This document shows positions 54,665-63,287 of a stretch of DNA of 64,000 bases, one piece after another. The first letter of the stretch is position 1, and each line of letters starts with the position of its first letter. Position numbers and translations under genes: made by a program. The stretch comes from Chthoniobacter flavus (GTDB lineage: Bacteria; Verrucomicrobiota; Verrucomicrobiia; Chthoniobacterales; Chthoniobacteraceae): assembly GCA_945861435.1 (NCBI GenBank), contig CAMAUX010000001.1, positions 62,001-126,000 on the forward strand. Reading direction: 5' to 3'. A model generated the notes under the pieces. The model was not told the DNA's origin and did not search any database. It saw only the letters and a list, made by a program, of their open reading frames with translations.

Positions 54665-55752
54665 GAGGAGCGCGCGGGATGTTGTTTGTGGCGCTCGCTT
54701 TTGCGGTGGTGATCGTGCCGTGCGTGCCAGCGTGCGCGCAGGCACTAGCCGGGGAAGCCCCGCGGAGGCTCATCGCCATCGACAACGTGTGCGCGTGGCC
54801 CAACCTCGTGAAGATGAAGGATGGGACGCTGGTGGCGGTTGTCTTCAACCAGCCCAACCACGGCCGCACGGAGGGAGATGTGGACTGCTGGGGCAGTACG
54901 GATGGGCTTTCGTGGACCAAGCTGAGCACGATCACGCAGCATGAGCCGCAGACGAACCGGATGAATCATGCTGTGGGATTGAATGCGAACGGCGATCTCG
55001 TGGTGCTCTGCAATGGATGGGACAAGATCGTTCCGGAACGCAATGCCGCCAGTCGTCCGGTGCAGACGGTCGTGAGCATTTCCCGTGATGGCGGCAGGAC
55101 GTGGGCGCAGGGGGGGGGCGTGCTGCCACAGGACGACGGGTTGTCGTGGCAGGTGCCGTTTGGCGACATCACGCAGGCGGCCAATGGGGATCTTGTGACC
55201 GGCACCTACGCCTTCGGTAGAAGCAGCGCGAACGGAGAGAAGATCGGAAACATTCACGCCGCGCGCAGCAGGGATGGGGGCAGGACTTGGCTTGTGATCG
55301 CACCGATTGTGAAGGACAGGCACTGTGAGTGTGCGTTGTTGCATCTGGGGAGTGGAAAATGGGTGGCGGCAAGCCGGCGCTTCGGTGTGCTCGATCTGGA
55401 GGTCTTTGCTTCCGACGACGACGCGTTCACATGGCACTCGGTGACGACACTCGACATCCAACCCGTGTCGTCCGCACATCTGCTGAAGCTCAGTGACGGG
55501 AGGGTGCTGCTCACTTATGGCAACCGGGCCAAGGGGAGCTATGGAATCGAGGCGCGGACGAGTTCGGATGGAGGTGCCACATGGGGGAAGCCGCAGCAGT
55601 TGGTGGCGCTGGAGCATAGCGATTGCGGCTATCCTGACGCGGTGGAACTGCCCGGGGGCCGCATCGTCGTCGCCTATTACGCCGACCGGATTGCGCAGCA
55701 TGAGCGGTATCATATGGGGGTGCTGAATCTCTCCATCGGTGAGCTGCGGTGA
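54661..55752 (+). CDS. Secreted sialidase-like (BNR) propeller protein
   Basis: A 363-residue protein, start MRGARGMLFVALAFAVVIVP giving a signal peptide. Asp-boxes: SRDGGRTWAQG, SRDGGRTWLVI, SSDGGATWGKP, and the variant STDGLSWTKL. The start overlaps the stop of the DUF4838 gene by four bases, so translation is coupled and the two proteins likely act on the same substrate. A long open frame upstream (in another frame of the DUF4838 gene) was rejected. Confidence 0.85.
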   Translation: MRGARGMLFVALAFAVVIVPCVPACAQALAGEAPRRLIAIDNVCAWPNLVKMKDGTLVAVVFNQPNHGRTEGDVDCWGSTDGLSWTKLSTITQHEPQTNRMNHAVGLNANGDLVVLCNGWDKIVPERNAASRPVQTVVSISRDGGRTWAQGGGVLPQDDGLSWQVPFGDITQAANGDLVTGTYAFGRSSANGEKIGNIHAARSRDGGRTWLVIAPIVKDRHCECALLHLGSGKWVAASRRFGVLDLEVFASDDDAFTWHSVTTLDIQPVSSAHLLKLSDGRVLLTYGNRAKGSYGIEARTSSDGGATWGKPQQLVALEHSDCGYPDAVELPGGRIVVAYYADRIAQHERYHMGVLNLSIGELR

Positions 55753-56270
55753 ATCCGCCGGGGCTGCGGGACAGTTCCGAATGGCCCTTAGTGAAGGGCA
55801 TCGGCCATGCGTCGATGGATAATTCGGTCCGCGAAGCAGTCGCCCCTACCGCCACCATGCCGGAGGCATGGAAGCCAATAGCCGGTCGGTGTGCGCCATC
55901 CGCAAAGCGGATGCCGGGAACCACCGGATCGTGTTTCCCCGCGCGACGCGCCCCGGCATGGGGCGCGAGAAGGCTGATGATGGGAGAGAGTTGTGCCTGT
56001 CCTCATCAGATCCACTCATGGCATCCGTCTGCCTGCCGACGTCGCGCCCAAATACCACGGCGATGCCCCTTCACGAGGTGCAATTCGGGACACTTCCCGC
56101 TGGAGTATTCTAGGCAGCCCATTAAACCCGAAACATAGATTCGAACGCAGGCGGATTTCCTTTGATATCTCTTGGTTCTCATAGGAATCCCCGCGACACA
56201 CCACCCCCCCCACCGCCGGCAGGCGCATGAAGGCGTATTGATGCCTTGGAGCGCAGGCCTCCCTCCCACC
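55753..56270. repeat. 518-base gap with hairpin and dispersed palindromic repeat (copy 1)
   Basis: No gene is seen. A perfect hairpin GCCCTT-AGTG-AAGGGC lies at 55784-55799. A repeat copy at 55852-55983 (minus orientation) has internal palindromes such as CATGCC/GGCATG and TCCGCTTTGCGGA, and is homologous to 59213-59330 on the plus strand. The last ~130 bases before the next gene are AT-richer and probably hold its promoter, but I cannot name its boxes. Confidence 0.7.
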
Positions 56271-59141
56271 ATGAATCTCAGGACTCTCCTTGCCGTGCTG
56301 TTCCTTGCCGCAAGTTTACCCACACGCCATGTCGCGGCCCAGCTGGCGAACCAGCCACGTGAGGCGCTTTGGATCGAGGGGGCCGATGGGAGCGGGGCTT
56401 TTGAGGGACGGTTCGAACATCGTGGCAAGTTGTTGAAGGCCATCCTGCTCGTGGCCGCGGAACAGGCGGTGGAGGTTGAGTTGAACGGGCGTTCCATGGT
56501 GCGGGCGGGGGGATCGAAGGAGGCGGTTTCCATCGACGTCACCGCCGGGGTGAGGGAGGGGGCGAATGTGCTGAAGCTCACAGGGGCGGGGAAGGTCGCG
56601 GCACTCCTGGAGTTAAACGGCGATCTAGCCCGCAAGTCGTGGATCGCCACAGGCCCGGACTGGCTCACCCCGGCCGGTCCCGTCCGCGCGACGCCGATCG
56701 ACCCGGGTGCGAACCCTTTTGATTTCAAGAAGACCTTCGATGCCTACAACTCGTGGCAGCTCGCGAAAGCCGGCACGCAGAGTGAGGCTACCGACCCAGC
56801 ATCGATGAACGCGCCCGCCGGTTTTCGTGTGGAGAGGATGCGTTCGGCGATGGGCGAGGAAGGATCATGGGTGGCGATGGCGTTTGATCCAAAGGGGCGC
56901 ATCACCCTTGCACGCGAGAAGCGCGGGCTGCTCCGGTTCGATCCGGGGACGGGTGCGGTGGAGGTGATTGAGGATACCCTGCTCGAATGCCGCGGGCTGC
57001 TTTATGCTGACGGTGCGCTGTTCGCGAATGCAAACAACAGCAAGGCGCTCTATCGCCTCCGGGATTCGCGCGGGGATGGGCGGTTCGACGAGAAGACGGA
57101 GATCCTGCGGACCGGCGGGGGCGTCGGGCACGGCCGCAATCACGTGAAGCTCGGGCCGGATGGCTGGATCTACGTGGCGCATGGAAACAACGTGGTGCTG
57201 CCGGAGAATCTCTCCACCCGATCTTCGCTGCGCAATTACGCGGCCGACCAAGTGCTGCGCAATCCATGGGATGAGACGATGTTCGACGGCAATGTGGAAC
57301 TGCCCGCGGGGCACGTGTTGCGCGTGAAGCCGGATGGCAGTGAGGTGGAGTTGCTCGCGGGCGGATTGCGCAATCCGCTGGATGGCGCGTTCAACCGCGA
57401 TGGCGAGTTCTTCGTGTTTGATGCGGACATGGAGCGCGATGTCGGAGCCTCGTGGTACATGCCGACCCGCGTGCTGCATGTGGTGCCCGGCGCTGATTAC
57501 GGATGGCGTCGCGGTACGGGACGTCAGCCTGCCTGGTATGCCGACACGCTTCCCAGTGTGGTGGACGTGGGCCTGTCTTCGCCCACGGGGGTGTTCTTCG
57601 GGTACGGCGCAAAGTTTCCCGCACGCTATCAGGATACGCTGTTCTGCCTCGACTGGGCGTATGGCCGGATTCTTGCCGTCACGCTCGGAGCGCGCGGAGC
57701 AAGCTACGAAGGGGTGCAGGAGACGTTTGTGAGCGGTCGTCCGTTGAATGTCACTGATGGCTGTATCGGTCCGGATGGAGCCCTGTGGTTTATCACCGGC
57801 GGACGGGGCACGCAGAGCGGACTTTATCGCGTCTCGTGGACGGGCGGTGCGGAGGCTGCGTCCGCTCCGCAACCCCTCACGGCCGCACAGCTGCTGCGCC
57901 GCAAAATCGAGCAGGGACGGGCGACGGAGGAGGAGGTGCATCTTGCGCTGGCTGCTGAGGACCCGTTCCTCCGGCACGCAGCGGTCCGGCATCTGGAGCG
58001 CACGGGTTCGATGCCGGCACGCGAACAGCTCACGCGCTTCACCGGCGGGTGGGAGGCGATTTCCCGCTGGCTCGTTGCCGTTCGTTCAGGGCAGGCGGAT
58101 CTGAGGGAGACCGCGATGAGGGCGGCGGTCCGAATGCCGTGGGAAGAGAGTTCCCCGTCACAGCGGCTCGCGAGTCTGCGGATCCTCGGGATTGGGATGG
58201 CGCGGGGCGGAACATCGGCGGACGCGTTTGCGGGTGAATGCCGGGTCCTTCTGGAGCCCCGGTTTCCAGCCCGCGAGCCGCGGCTCGACCGCGAACTTTG
58301 TGCGCTGCTGGTCGCTTTGAAATCGCCGCAGGTGATCGCGAAGGCGACGGATCTGCTCCGGAACGCGACGACCTCGGAGGATCTGGTCTTCTATGCGATG
58401 CAGCTGCGTTACCTCCGGGAGGGATGGACGCCGGAGTTGCGGCGTGTGGTCTTCGAGGCGCTCAACCGGGCCGAGGGATTCAATGGGGCGAGTGCTTATT
58501 TCAAAGTGATCGGGGACACGCGGAACGAGTTCGCGTCCGCGCTCTCGGCTGAAGAAGCGACACAGCTGTCGGGTGTGATTCATCCGCCCAAACCGGTGCA
58601 ATTGCTCGCGCACGCGCTTCCGGGGCACACGTTCAAGAACTGGAAGCTGGAGGATCTCGCGCCCCTGCTGGCCGGGGTGTCCAAGGGGCGTTCGTTTGAG
58701 AAGGCGCGGGCGTCGCTTGTCAGTGCGCAATGCGTATTCTGTCATCGCGTGAGTCAGGATCCCTCGATACCGGCGGGGGTTTTTGGTCCCGACCTCACGC
58801 AGGTGTCCGCGCGTTTCGGCCGGCTGGATCTGCTGCGTCACATTCTCGAGCCTTCGTTGGTGATTGATGAGAAGTACCGCAGCGTCGTCGTGAAGACGGT
58901 CGATGGCCGCGAAGTGGGCGGCACGCTGGAGAGCGAGGACGACGAGCGGGTGGTGCTCAAGCCGAACCCGCTTTCACCCGCGGTCGTGGAGATCGCCAAG
59001 GCGCAGATTCGGGAGCGCCGTGTGTCGGATGTGTCGCCGATGCCGGCTGGATTGCTCAACGCCCTGAAGGCGGAGCAGATTCTCGATCTGCTGGCGTGGT
59101 TCGAGGCGGGGGGAGACGCAGCCGGGGCTGCGTGGAAGTAG
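56271..59141 (+). CDS. Large secreted propeller protein with C-terminal heme (Pirellula/Verrucomicrobium-type) domain
   Basis: A 956-residue protein with signal MNLRTLLAVLFLAASLPTRH. Residues ~40-130 form a small sandwich; the propeller of the 'membrane-bound dehydrogenase' type runs from ~180 to ~530 (AMAFDPKGRITLAREKRGLL, GHGRNHVKLGPDGWIYVAHG, GLRNPLDGAFNRDGEFFVFD, DGCIGPDGALWFITGGRG); helical HEAT-like repeats follow (~540-780). The C-terminal heme domain has CVFCH at 821-825, GVFGPDLTQVSARF and a distal Met candidate in VSDVSPMPAGLLNAL. A sugar- or alcohol-oxidising quinoprotein-like role is the family suggestion. Related repeats lie on both sides in opposite orientation. Confidence 0.9.
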   Translation: MNLRTLLAVLFLAASLPTRHVAAQLANQPREALWIEGADGSGAFEGRFEHRGKLLKAILLVAAEQAVEVELNGRSMVRAGGSKEAVSIDVTAGVREGANVLKLTGAGKVAALLELNGDLARKSWIATGPDWLTPAGPVRATPIDPGANPFDFKKTFDAYNSWQLAKAGTQSEATDPASMNAPAGFRVERMRSAMGEEGSWVAMAFDPKGRITLAREKRGLLRFDPGTGAVEVIEDTLLECRGLLYADGALFANANNSKALYRLRDSRGDGRFDEKTEILRTGGGVGHGRNHVKLGPDGWIYVAHGNNVVLPENLSTRSSLRNYAADQVLRNPWDETMFDGNVELPAGHVLRVKPDGSEVELLAGGLRNPLDGAFNRDGEFFVFDADMERDVGASWYMPTRVLHVVPGADYGWRRGTGRQPAWYADTLPSVVDVGLSSPTGVFFGYGAKFPARYQDTLFCLDWAYGRILAVTLGARGASYEGVQETFVSGRPLNVTDGCIGPDGALWFITGGRGTQSGLYRVSWTGGAEAASAPQPLTAAQLLRRKIEQGRATEEEVHLALAAEDPFLRHAAVRHLERTGSMPAREQLTRFTGGWEAISRWLVAVRSGQADLRETAMRAAVRMPWEESSPSQRLASLRILGIGMARGGTSADAFAGECRVLLEPRFPAREPRLDRELCALLVALKSPQVIAKATDLLRNATTSEDLVFYAMQLRYLREGWTPELRRVVFEALNRAEGFNGASAYFKVIGDTRNEFASALSAEEATQLSGVIHPPKPVQLLAHALPGHTFKNWKLEDLAPLLAGVSKGRSFEKARASLVSAQCVFCHRVSQDPSIPAGVFGPDLTQVSARFGRLDLLRHILEPSLVIDEKYRSVVVKTVDGREVGGTLESEDDERVVLKPNPLSPAVVEIAKAQIRERRVSDVSPMPAGLLNALKAEQILDLLAWFEAGGDAAGAAWK

Positions 59142-59699
59142 GGCGACGATGCGATCCGGCCGAGGCCTGTAGACGATAGGGAACGGCGGAGGTTTCTCTT
59201 GTCATCATCCTTCTCGCTCGCCCAGCCCGGGGCGCATCGCGTGGGGAGACGCGATCCGGTGGTTCCGTGCGTCCGCGTTGCGGACTGCGATGACCACCGG
59301 CTAATTTCTCCCATGCCTCCGGCATCGCGGTGTCGCGAGAGCGTGTTTCTTGTCCTGATCTCTCAACAAAGAACGACGGGTGGCCTCAACCTAAAAGCGC
59401 GCATGGCCGTCCCGAAAACGGGGGCACGCGTTTCAAACGCAATGTTTTACGACGGACTGGATTGCCACCCAATGAGTTCAGTGCGGAGCAATGCGAATTT
59501 CCTGCCTTTGAACGGCTTCCGTTTCGACGCCTCGCCCGATCGCGTTTTTAGGCTCAACGCAGTGCCATTCGGGACGGATGATCTGTACTTACGCGAACCT
59601 GCGCCTTGGTTTGTGCGGCCTGTGAATTGAGGTGAGGAGGGCGAGGTCGAGTTCCTCGGAACGCGCCGCGCCGGTCGCGTGAGTCGCTTGGGTGTCTTG
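59142..59699. repeat. Gap with dispersed palindromic repeat (copy 2)
   Basis: A 558-base gap. The stretch 59213-59330 is the plus-oriented copy of the repeat at 55852-55983; shared blocks include GATCCGGTGGTTCC, the GCGGA palindrome, CACCGGCTA and CCATGCCTCCGGCAT. The rest (59331-59690) is AT-richer than its surroundings and has only chance-like short frames. Confidence 0.7.
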
Positions 59700-59816
59700 C
59701 TATTTTTTTGGCGCCCCGATGCCACGCTCCTTGAGAATGGCACCCCAGTACTCACTTCCTTCCAGACGATCCTTGAAATCCTTTCTGAAGATCTCTTTGC
59801 CTGGTTTGATTTTCGG
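59700..59816 (-). pseudogene. Cut-off C-terminal codons of the next gene
   Basis: In the same frame as the gene at 59817-60932, 38 good codons follow its TAG (PKIKPGKEIFRKDFKDRLEG ... ILKERGIGAPKK) up to a second TAG at 59700. The text continues the style of the protein without a break, so the TAG at 59817-59819 most likely replaced a TGG (Trp). Confidence 0.75.
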
Positions 59817-60932
59817 CTAGACGGCGTCAAAGAACGTCCACGCCTCCTTCTCGTTGCCGGTGTAGATGAGGTCCAGCATTGTCCCCCAGAATAGCTTGGT
59901 CGGTTCATCCGCATGTAAAAGTTGGTCGCCGAATTCACGCGACTCCCCCTCGTATGGATAGCTGCCCATAGCCGCTCTCGCCTTGGCAGCCATCGCCTTG
60001 AGTTTGGCCGGTGCAGGGGCAGGTTTCTTCATCGCCGAAAAACTCGGCCGCCAGTCGCCGTTTTTGAATTCGAGTACGACGGGAGGGAAGGGGGATCCCT
60101 CGAAGACGTTGTTCCAGCGCCTATAGCTGGCGTCCCCGGTTGACAGGAACAAACCTCCGCGTGGATTGACGCGGTCAGGACCTATAGGGCAGTCAACATT
60201 TGAAAGAACCGGTCTCTGGATGACCCGATCGCCAAGTTCGTAGAAATGATAGCCGAACCCGGGATGCGAAAGGCCCGACACAAAGCGTCCAATTGCGACG
60301 TCGGGCACTCCATCTCCGGTCTTGTCCTGCGTTTTCCAGAGCAAGGCCTGCTTGTCCTGAGCTTCTGCAATCACAGAGATGGAAGCATCGCATCCGAGGT
60401 CCAATAAGTCTGCACCGGTGCAAAGGTAAACCAGCCGCTTCCCGCTTTTCAGGATCTCTGCCCATGACCCTTGTGGCTCGTTGGAGGAATAGACATTAAT
60501 CGCGTATCCGTTCACCTCGCGGGTCGAGGTCCGCTTGCTTCCTTCTGGCAGTGCGAACTGATTGGACACGGTCGCCTCAAACTTGCGGGGCGCAGACTGT
60601 TCCGCTTCCGGTTCGTACTTGGACCTTATCGTCCGGAAGACGTACCTGCCGTTTTGGGGAAGAATGAGTGCGGGCAATACATCAGGGCCCTGTGCATCGA
60701 GGAGGTCCCTGCCGTCCGGTGCGCGCAGTTCGAATGTGTTGAATTCGTATCTGTCGCCCTGTCGGAGTTCCCAGTAATCGCCCTGTTTTCCCTCGAAGCT
60801 GAACTCCTTGGTCTTCCCCGGAGGAACCGTGAATTCGAGGGGGGCGTTGAACTGGAGGGGTTCGGGTTTTTCTGCAGGGGCAGAAACCAGAAGTGCTGCG
60901 AGGACTGCAGGCAGGCAGAGGAGCGTTTTCAT
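59817..60932 (-). CDS. Secreted protein of unknown family, ended by an early TAG
   Basis: A 371-residue protein with signal MKTLLCLPAVLAALLVSAPA. The first part (LEFTVPPGKTKEFSFEGKQG ... YEFNTFELRAPDGR) is a beta-rich secreted domain; the middle has TGDGVPDVAIGRFVSG, like an FG-GAP/VCBS-type strand. I do not recognise the family. It ends at a TAG but 38 in-frame codons of protein-like sequence follow to 59700, so the native product is probably 410 residues. The start at 60932 was chosen for its signal peptide. Confidence 0.75.
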   Translation of the reverse strand: MKTLLCLPAVLAALLVSAPAEKPEPLQFNAPLEFTVPPGKTKEFSFEGKQGDYWELRQGDRYEFNTFELRAPDGRDLLDAQGPDVLPALILPQNGRYVFRTIRSKYEPEAEQSAPRKFEATVSNQFALPEGSKRTSTREVNGYAINVYSSNEPQGSWAEILKSGKRLVYLCTGADLLDLGCDASISVIAEAQDKQALLWKTQDKTGDGVPDVAIGRFVSGLSHPGFGYHFYELGDRVIQRPVLSNVDCPIGPDRVNPRGGLFLSTGDASYRRWNNVFEGSPFPPVVLEFKNGDWRPSFSAMKKPAPAPAKLKAMAAKARAAMGSYPYEGESREFGDQLLHADEPTKLFWGTMLDLIYTGNEKEAWTFFDAV

Positions 60933-61314
60933 GGATGTGACTGTTGGGTTGGCGCTGCTGAGTGAGGGGTGATCGCGCGTGTCTGAAAAGTGTATGAAGT
61001 GCACTGGACAGCTGTTGTGTGTTTTACATTGCGGCACCGTTGGCGTCACTGGGAATCCCGCGGTCATCGGGGAAGGTTCCGGCGCGATGGACGCGGCTGT
61101 TCGTGAGTGCCAGCGGCGGGCCTGTCCGCTGGATGGCGGGATCTTGCCGACGGCGAGTCCCAAGGTGGGGGCTGCGTTGCGCCGCGACCGGTGAGGGCTG
61201 GGTTCGGCGCGCTTCGTGGGATGGCGGTCAGGGCCTCTGGAACCGCATTTCCGAGTGGATGAAAGGCTGGGCCCGCTTATGTCCCAAACAGAACAGGCCC
61301 GGGCGTGGCGGTGG
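60933..61314. other. 382-base gap, nothing seen
   Basis: No repeat, RNA or convincing frame. The minus-strand frame through it is an extension of the secreted-protein gene without family sense. Confidence 0.5.
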
Positions 61315-61641
61315 CTAGTGCAGCGGGACGCCCGATTTTGCAAGGAATCGGAGCACACCGCTGGCCAGCCACAGGAGCGCGGAAACCGTCGCCAGCATGC
61401 CCATCCCGATGATCATCGCTTTGCGGAAGGGAAGGACGCGTCCGCCGCGCCAGCGGGCGAAGAGCGCGGCAGCGAGCGCCACGTGCGTGACGCCGGACCA
61501 CGGGTGACCGGGGGGCCATCCACCTTTCCATCCGGAGAGGGAGTAATTCACCACCACCGCAAAGAGCGAGACACAGGCGGCCGCGAGAAGAGGCCAGCCG
61601 GAAGGACGCGCGGGCTCGGGTGTGAGAGAGGGATTGTTCAT
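61315..61641 (-). CDS. Small membrane protein
   Basis: A 108-residue protein starting MNNPSLTPEPARPSGWPLLA with three probable membrane segments (WPLLAAACVSLFAVVVNYSL, GVTHVALAAALFARW, AMIIGMGMLATVSALLWLAS). No family is recognised. It lies downstream of matB on the same strand (149-base gap), so it could be the last gene of the malonate operon or independent. Confidence 0.65.
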   Translation of the reverse strand: MNNPSLTPEPARPSGWPLLAAACVSLFAVVVNYSLSGWKGGWPPGHPWSGVTHVALAAALFARWRGGRVLPFRKAMIIGMGMLATVSALLWLASGVLRFLAKSGVPLH

Positions 61642-61790
61642 GGAGTGGGGTCTGCGCACACGGCGGTGGAATCTGCCAGAGCGCCGACCTCTTGGATGTT
61701 TAAGGCGGTGCCGTCAACCTTCTGGAAGGTCTGTGGGGGAGGGCAATTCCATGGACGACATGGACGACATGGACAGCGTGAAGGTGGGCT

Positions 61791-63287
61791 TTAGAAGAGG
61801 GTGCGCACTGCGGGCTTGGTGACCTTGCCCATCGCGTTGCGTGGAAGCTCTTTCACCACCACGAGGCGTTGGGGGATTTTGTAGGCGGAGAGCCGGTCCC
61901 GGCACCACTCGCGGACGGAGCCGAGTTCGAGGGATTGGTTCTCAGCCAGCACCACGGCGGCGGAGACGGCTTCGCCCCATGTGTCGTCTGGAAGGCCGAG
62001 CACGGCGCACTCGCGGATGGCGGGGTGTTCGAGGAGGGCGGCCTCGATTTCAAGAGCGGAGAGTTTATAGCCGCCGCTCTTGATAATATCGACGGAGAGA
62101 CGGCCCATGATCCGGTAGTAGCCGGTCTCGAGCACCGCCATGTCGCCGGTGCGGAACCAGCCTTCGTCGAAGGAGTCGGCGCTCGCTTCGGGCCGGTTCC
62201 AGTAAGCACGGAACACACCGGGGCCGCGTGTCTGGATCTCGCCGGGTGTGTCCTCGCCGGAGACGATGTCGCCGGATTCGGTCTTGAGGCGGACCTCGAC
62301 GCCCGGAAGAGGAACGCCAACGGCGCCGGGGCGGCGTTCGCCTGTGTAGGGATTGGAGAGGATCATGCCGGTCTCGGTCATGCCGTAGCGTTCGAGGAGC
62401 TTCTGTCCTGTGAGTGCGGTCCATTGTTCGTGGACGCTGGCGGGGAGTGCAGCGGAGCCGGACACCATGAGGCGCATGCTTGCGAATCCGGCGACGAGTG
62501 CGGCGCGGTCCGCGGGCGCGGCGGATTCGAGGGCTTGGATGATCTTCACGTAAATGGTGGGCACCGCCATGAAGAGCGTGTAAGCGCGGGCGCGGACGCG
62601 TCCCAGAATGGTGGCGAGATCGAAGCGTTCGAAGTGTTCCACCCGTGCGCCGGACCACAGCGCGCAGGCCGTGACATTGATGATCCCGTGAATGTGGTGC
62701 ATGGGGAGGAAGAGCGGGATCCGGTCGGCGGCGGACCAGTGCCATGCGGTGACGAGGCTCTCGACTTGAGCCTGAAGGTTGGCGTGCGTGGTGACCACAC
62801 CCTTGGGCCTGCTGGTCGTGCCGCTTGTGTAGAGGATCATGGCGCGACGGTCCGGTGTGAGTTCGGGGAGCGCGCCCGCAGCGTCGGATGCGGTTTTGTG
62901 CGTGTCGTCGGTGACAAGGATGCGCACGCCAAGACGCTCGCAAAGCTTACGGATCTTGGAGGCGAGCGCGCTGGTGGTGGCGAGGAGGGATGCGCCGGAA
63001 TCGGTGAGGGCGTATTCCCATTCATTCTCGGTGGCGGAAAGGCAGATGGGGATTTTGATTCCGCCTGCGCGCCAGATGGCCCACTGCGCTGCGGTGTAGC
63101 CTGGACCAGCCGGGGCGAGCAGGGCGACGCGCGCTTCGTTGAGGTCCGCCGCGCCGGCGAGCAGCGCCGAGGCGAGGACGGCCGAGTGGTCGATGAGTTG
63201 CTGGTAGGTGTGCGCTTCGGAGCCGGACTCGAAGGCGATGCTGGTGGCGTGCGCATGCGCACGGGCGAGGAAGGGCAGTTCGGTCAT
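61791..63287 (-). CDS. matB: Malonyl-CoA synthetase-like acyl-CoA ligase
   Basis: A 498-residue AMP-binding enzyme. Motifs: ILYTSGTTSRPKG (P-loop), LLERYGMTETGMILSNPY (A5), GYYRIMGRLSVDIIKSGGYK (A7/A8 hinge) and LPRNAMGKVTK (A10 Lys). Length and text are those of MatB, which makes malonyl-CoA from malonate, ATP and CoA in the cytoplasm. The start overlaps the stop of madM (ATGA), a malonate carrier, which supports malonate rather than another acid. An upstream-extended frame was rejected because it overlaps madM. Confidence 0.88.
   Translation of the reverse strand: MTELPFLARAHAHATSIAFESGSEAHTYQQLIDHSAVLASALLAGAADLNEARVALLAPAGPGYTAAQWAIWRAGGIKIPICLSATENEWEYALTDSGASLLATTSALASKIRKLCERLGVRILVTDDTHKTASDAAGALPELTPDRRAMILYTSGTTSRPKGVVTTHANLQAQVESLVTAWHWSAADRIPLFLPMHHIHGIINVTACALWSGARVEHFERFDLATILGRVRARAYTLFMAVPTIYVKIIQALESAAPADRAALVAGFASMRLMVSGSAALPASVHEQWTALTGQKLLERYGMTETGMILSNPYTGERRPGAVGVPLPGVEVRLKTESGDIVSGEDTPGEIQTRGPGVFRAYWNRPEASADSFDEGWFRTGDMAVLETGYYRIMGRLSVDIIKSGGYKLSALEIEAALLEHPAIRECAVLGLPDDTWGEAVSAAVVLAENQSLELGSVREWCRDRLSAYKIPQRLVVVKELPRNAMGKVTKPAVRTLF

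Noticed and set aside
59447-59938. A 163-codon minus-strand frame
   Set aside because: It lies out of frame over the end of the TAG-interrupted gene and into intergenic sequence; the true frame there is the one with the conserved-looking tail.
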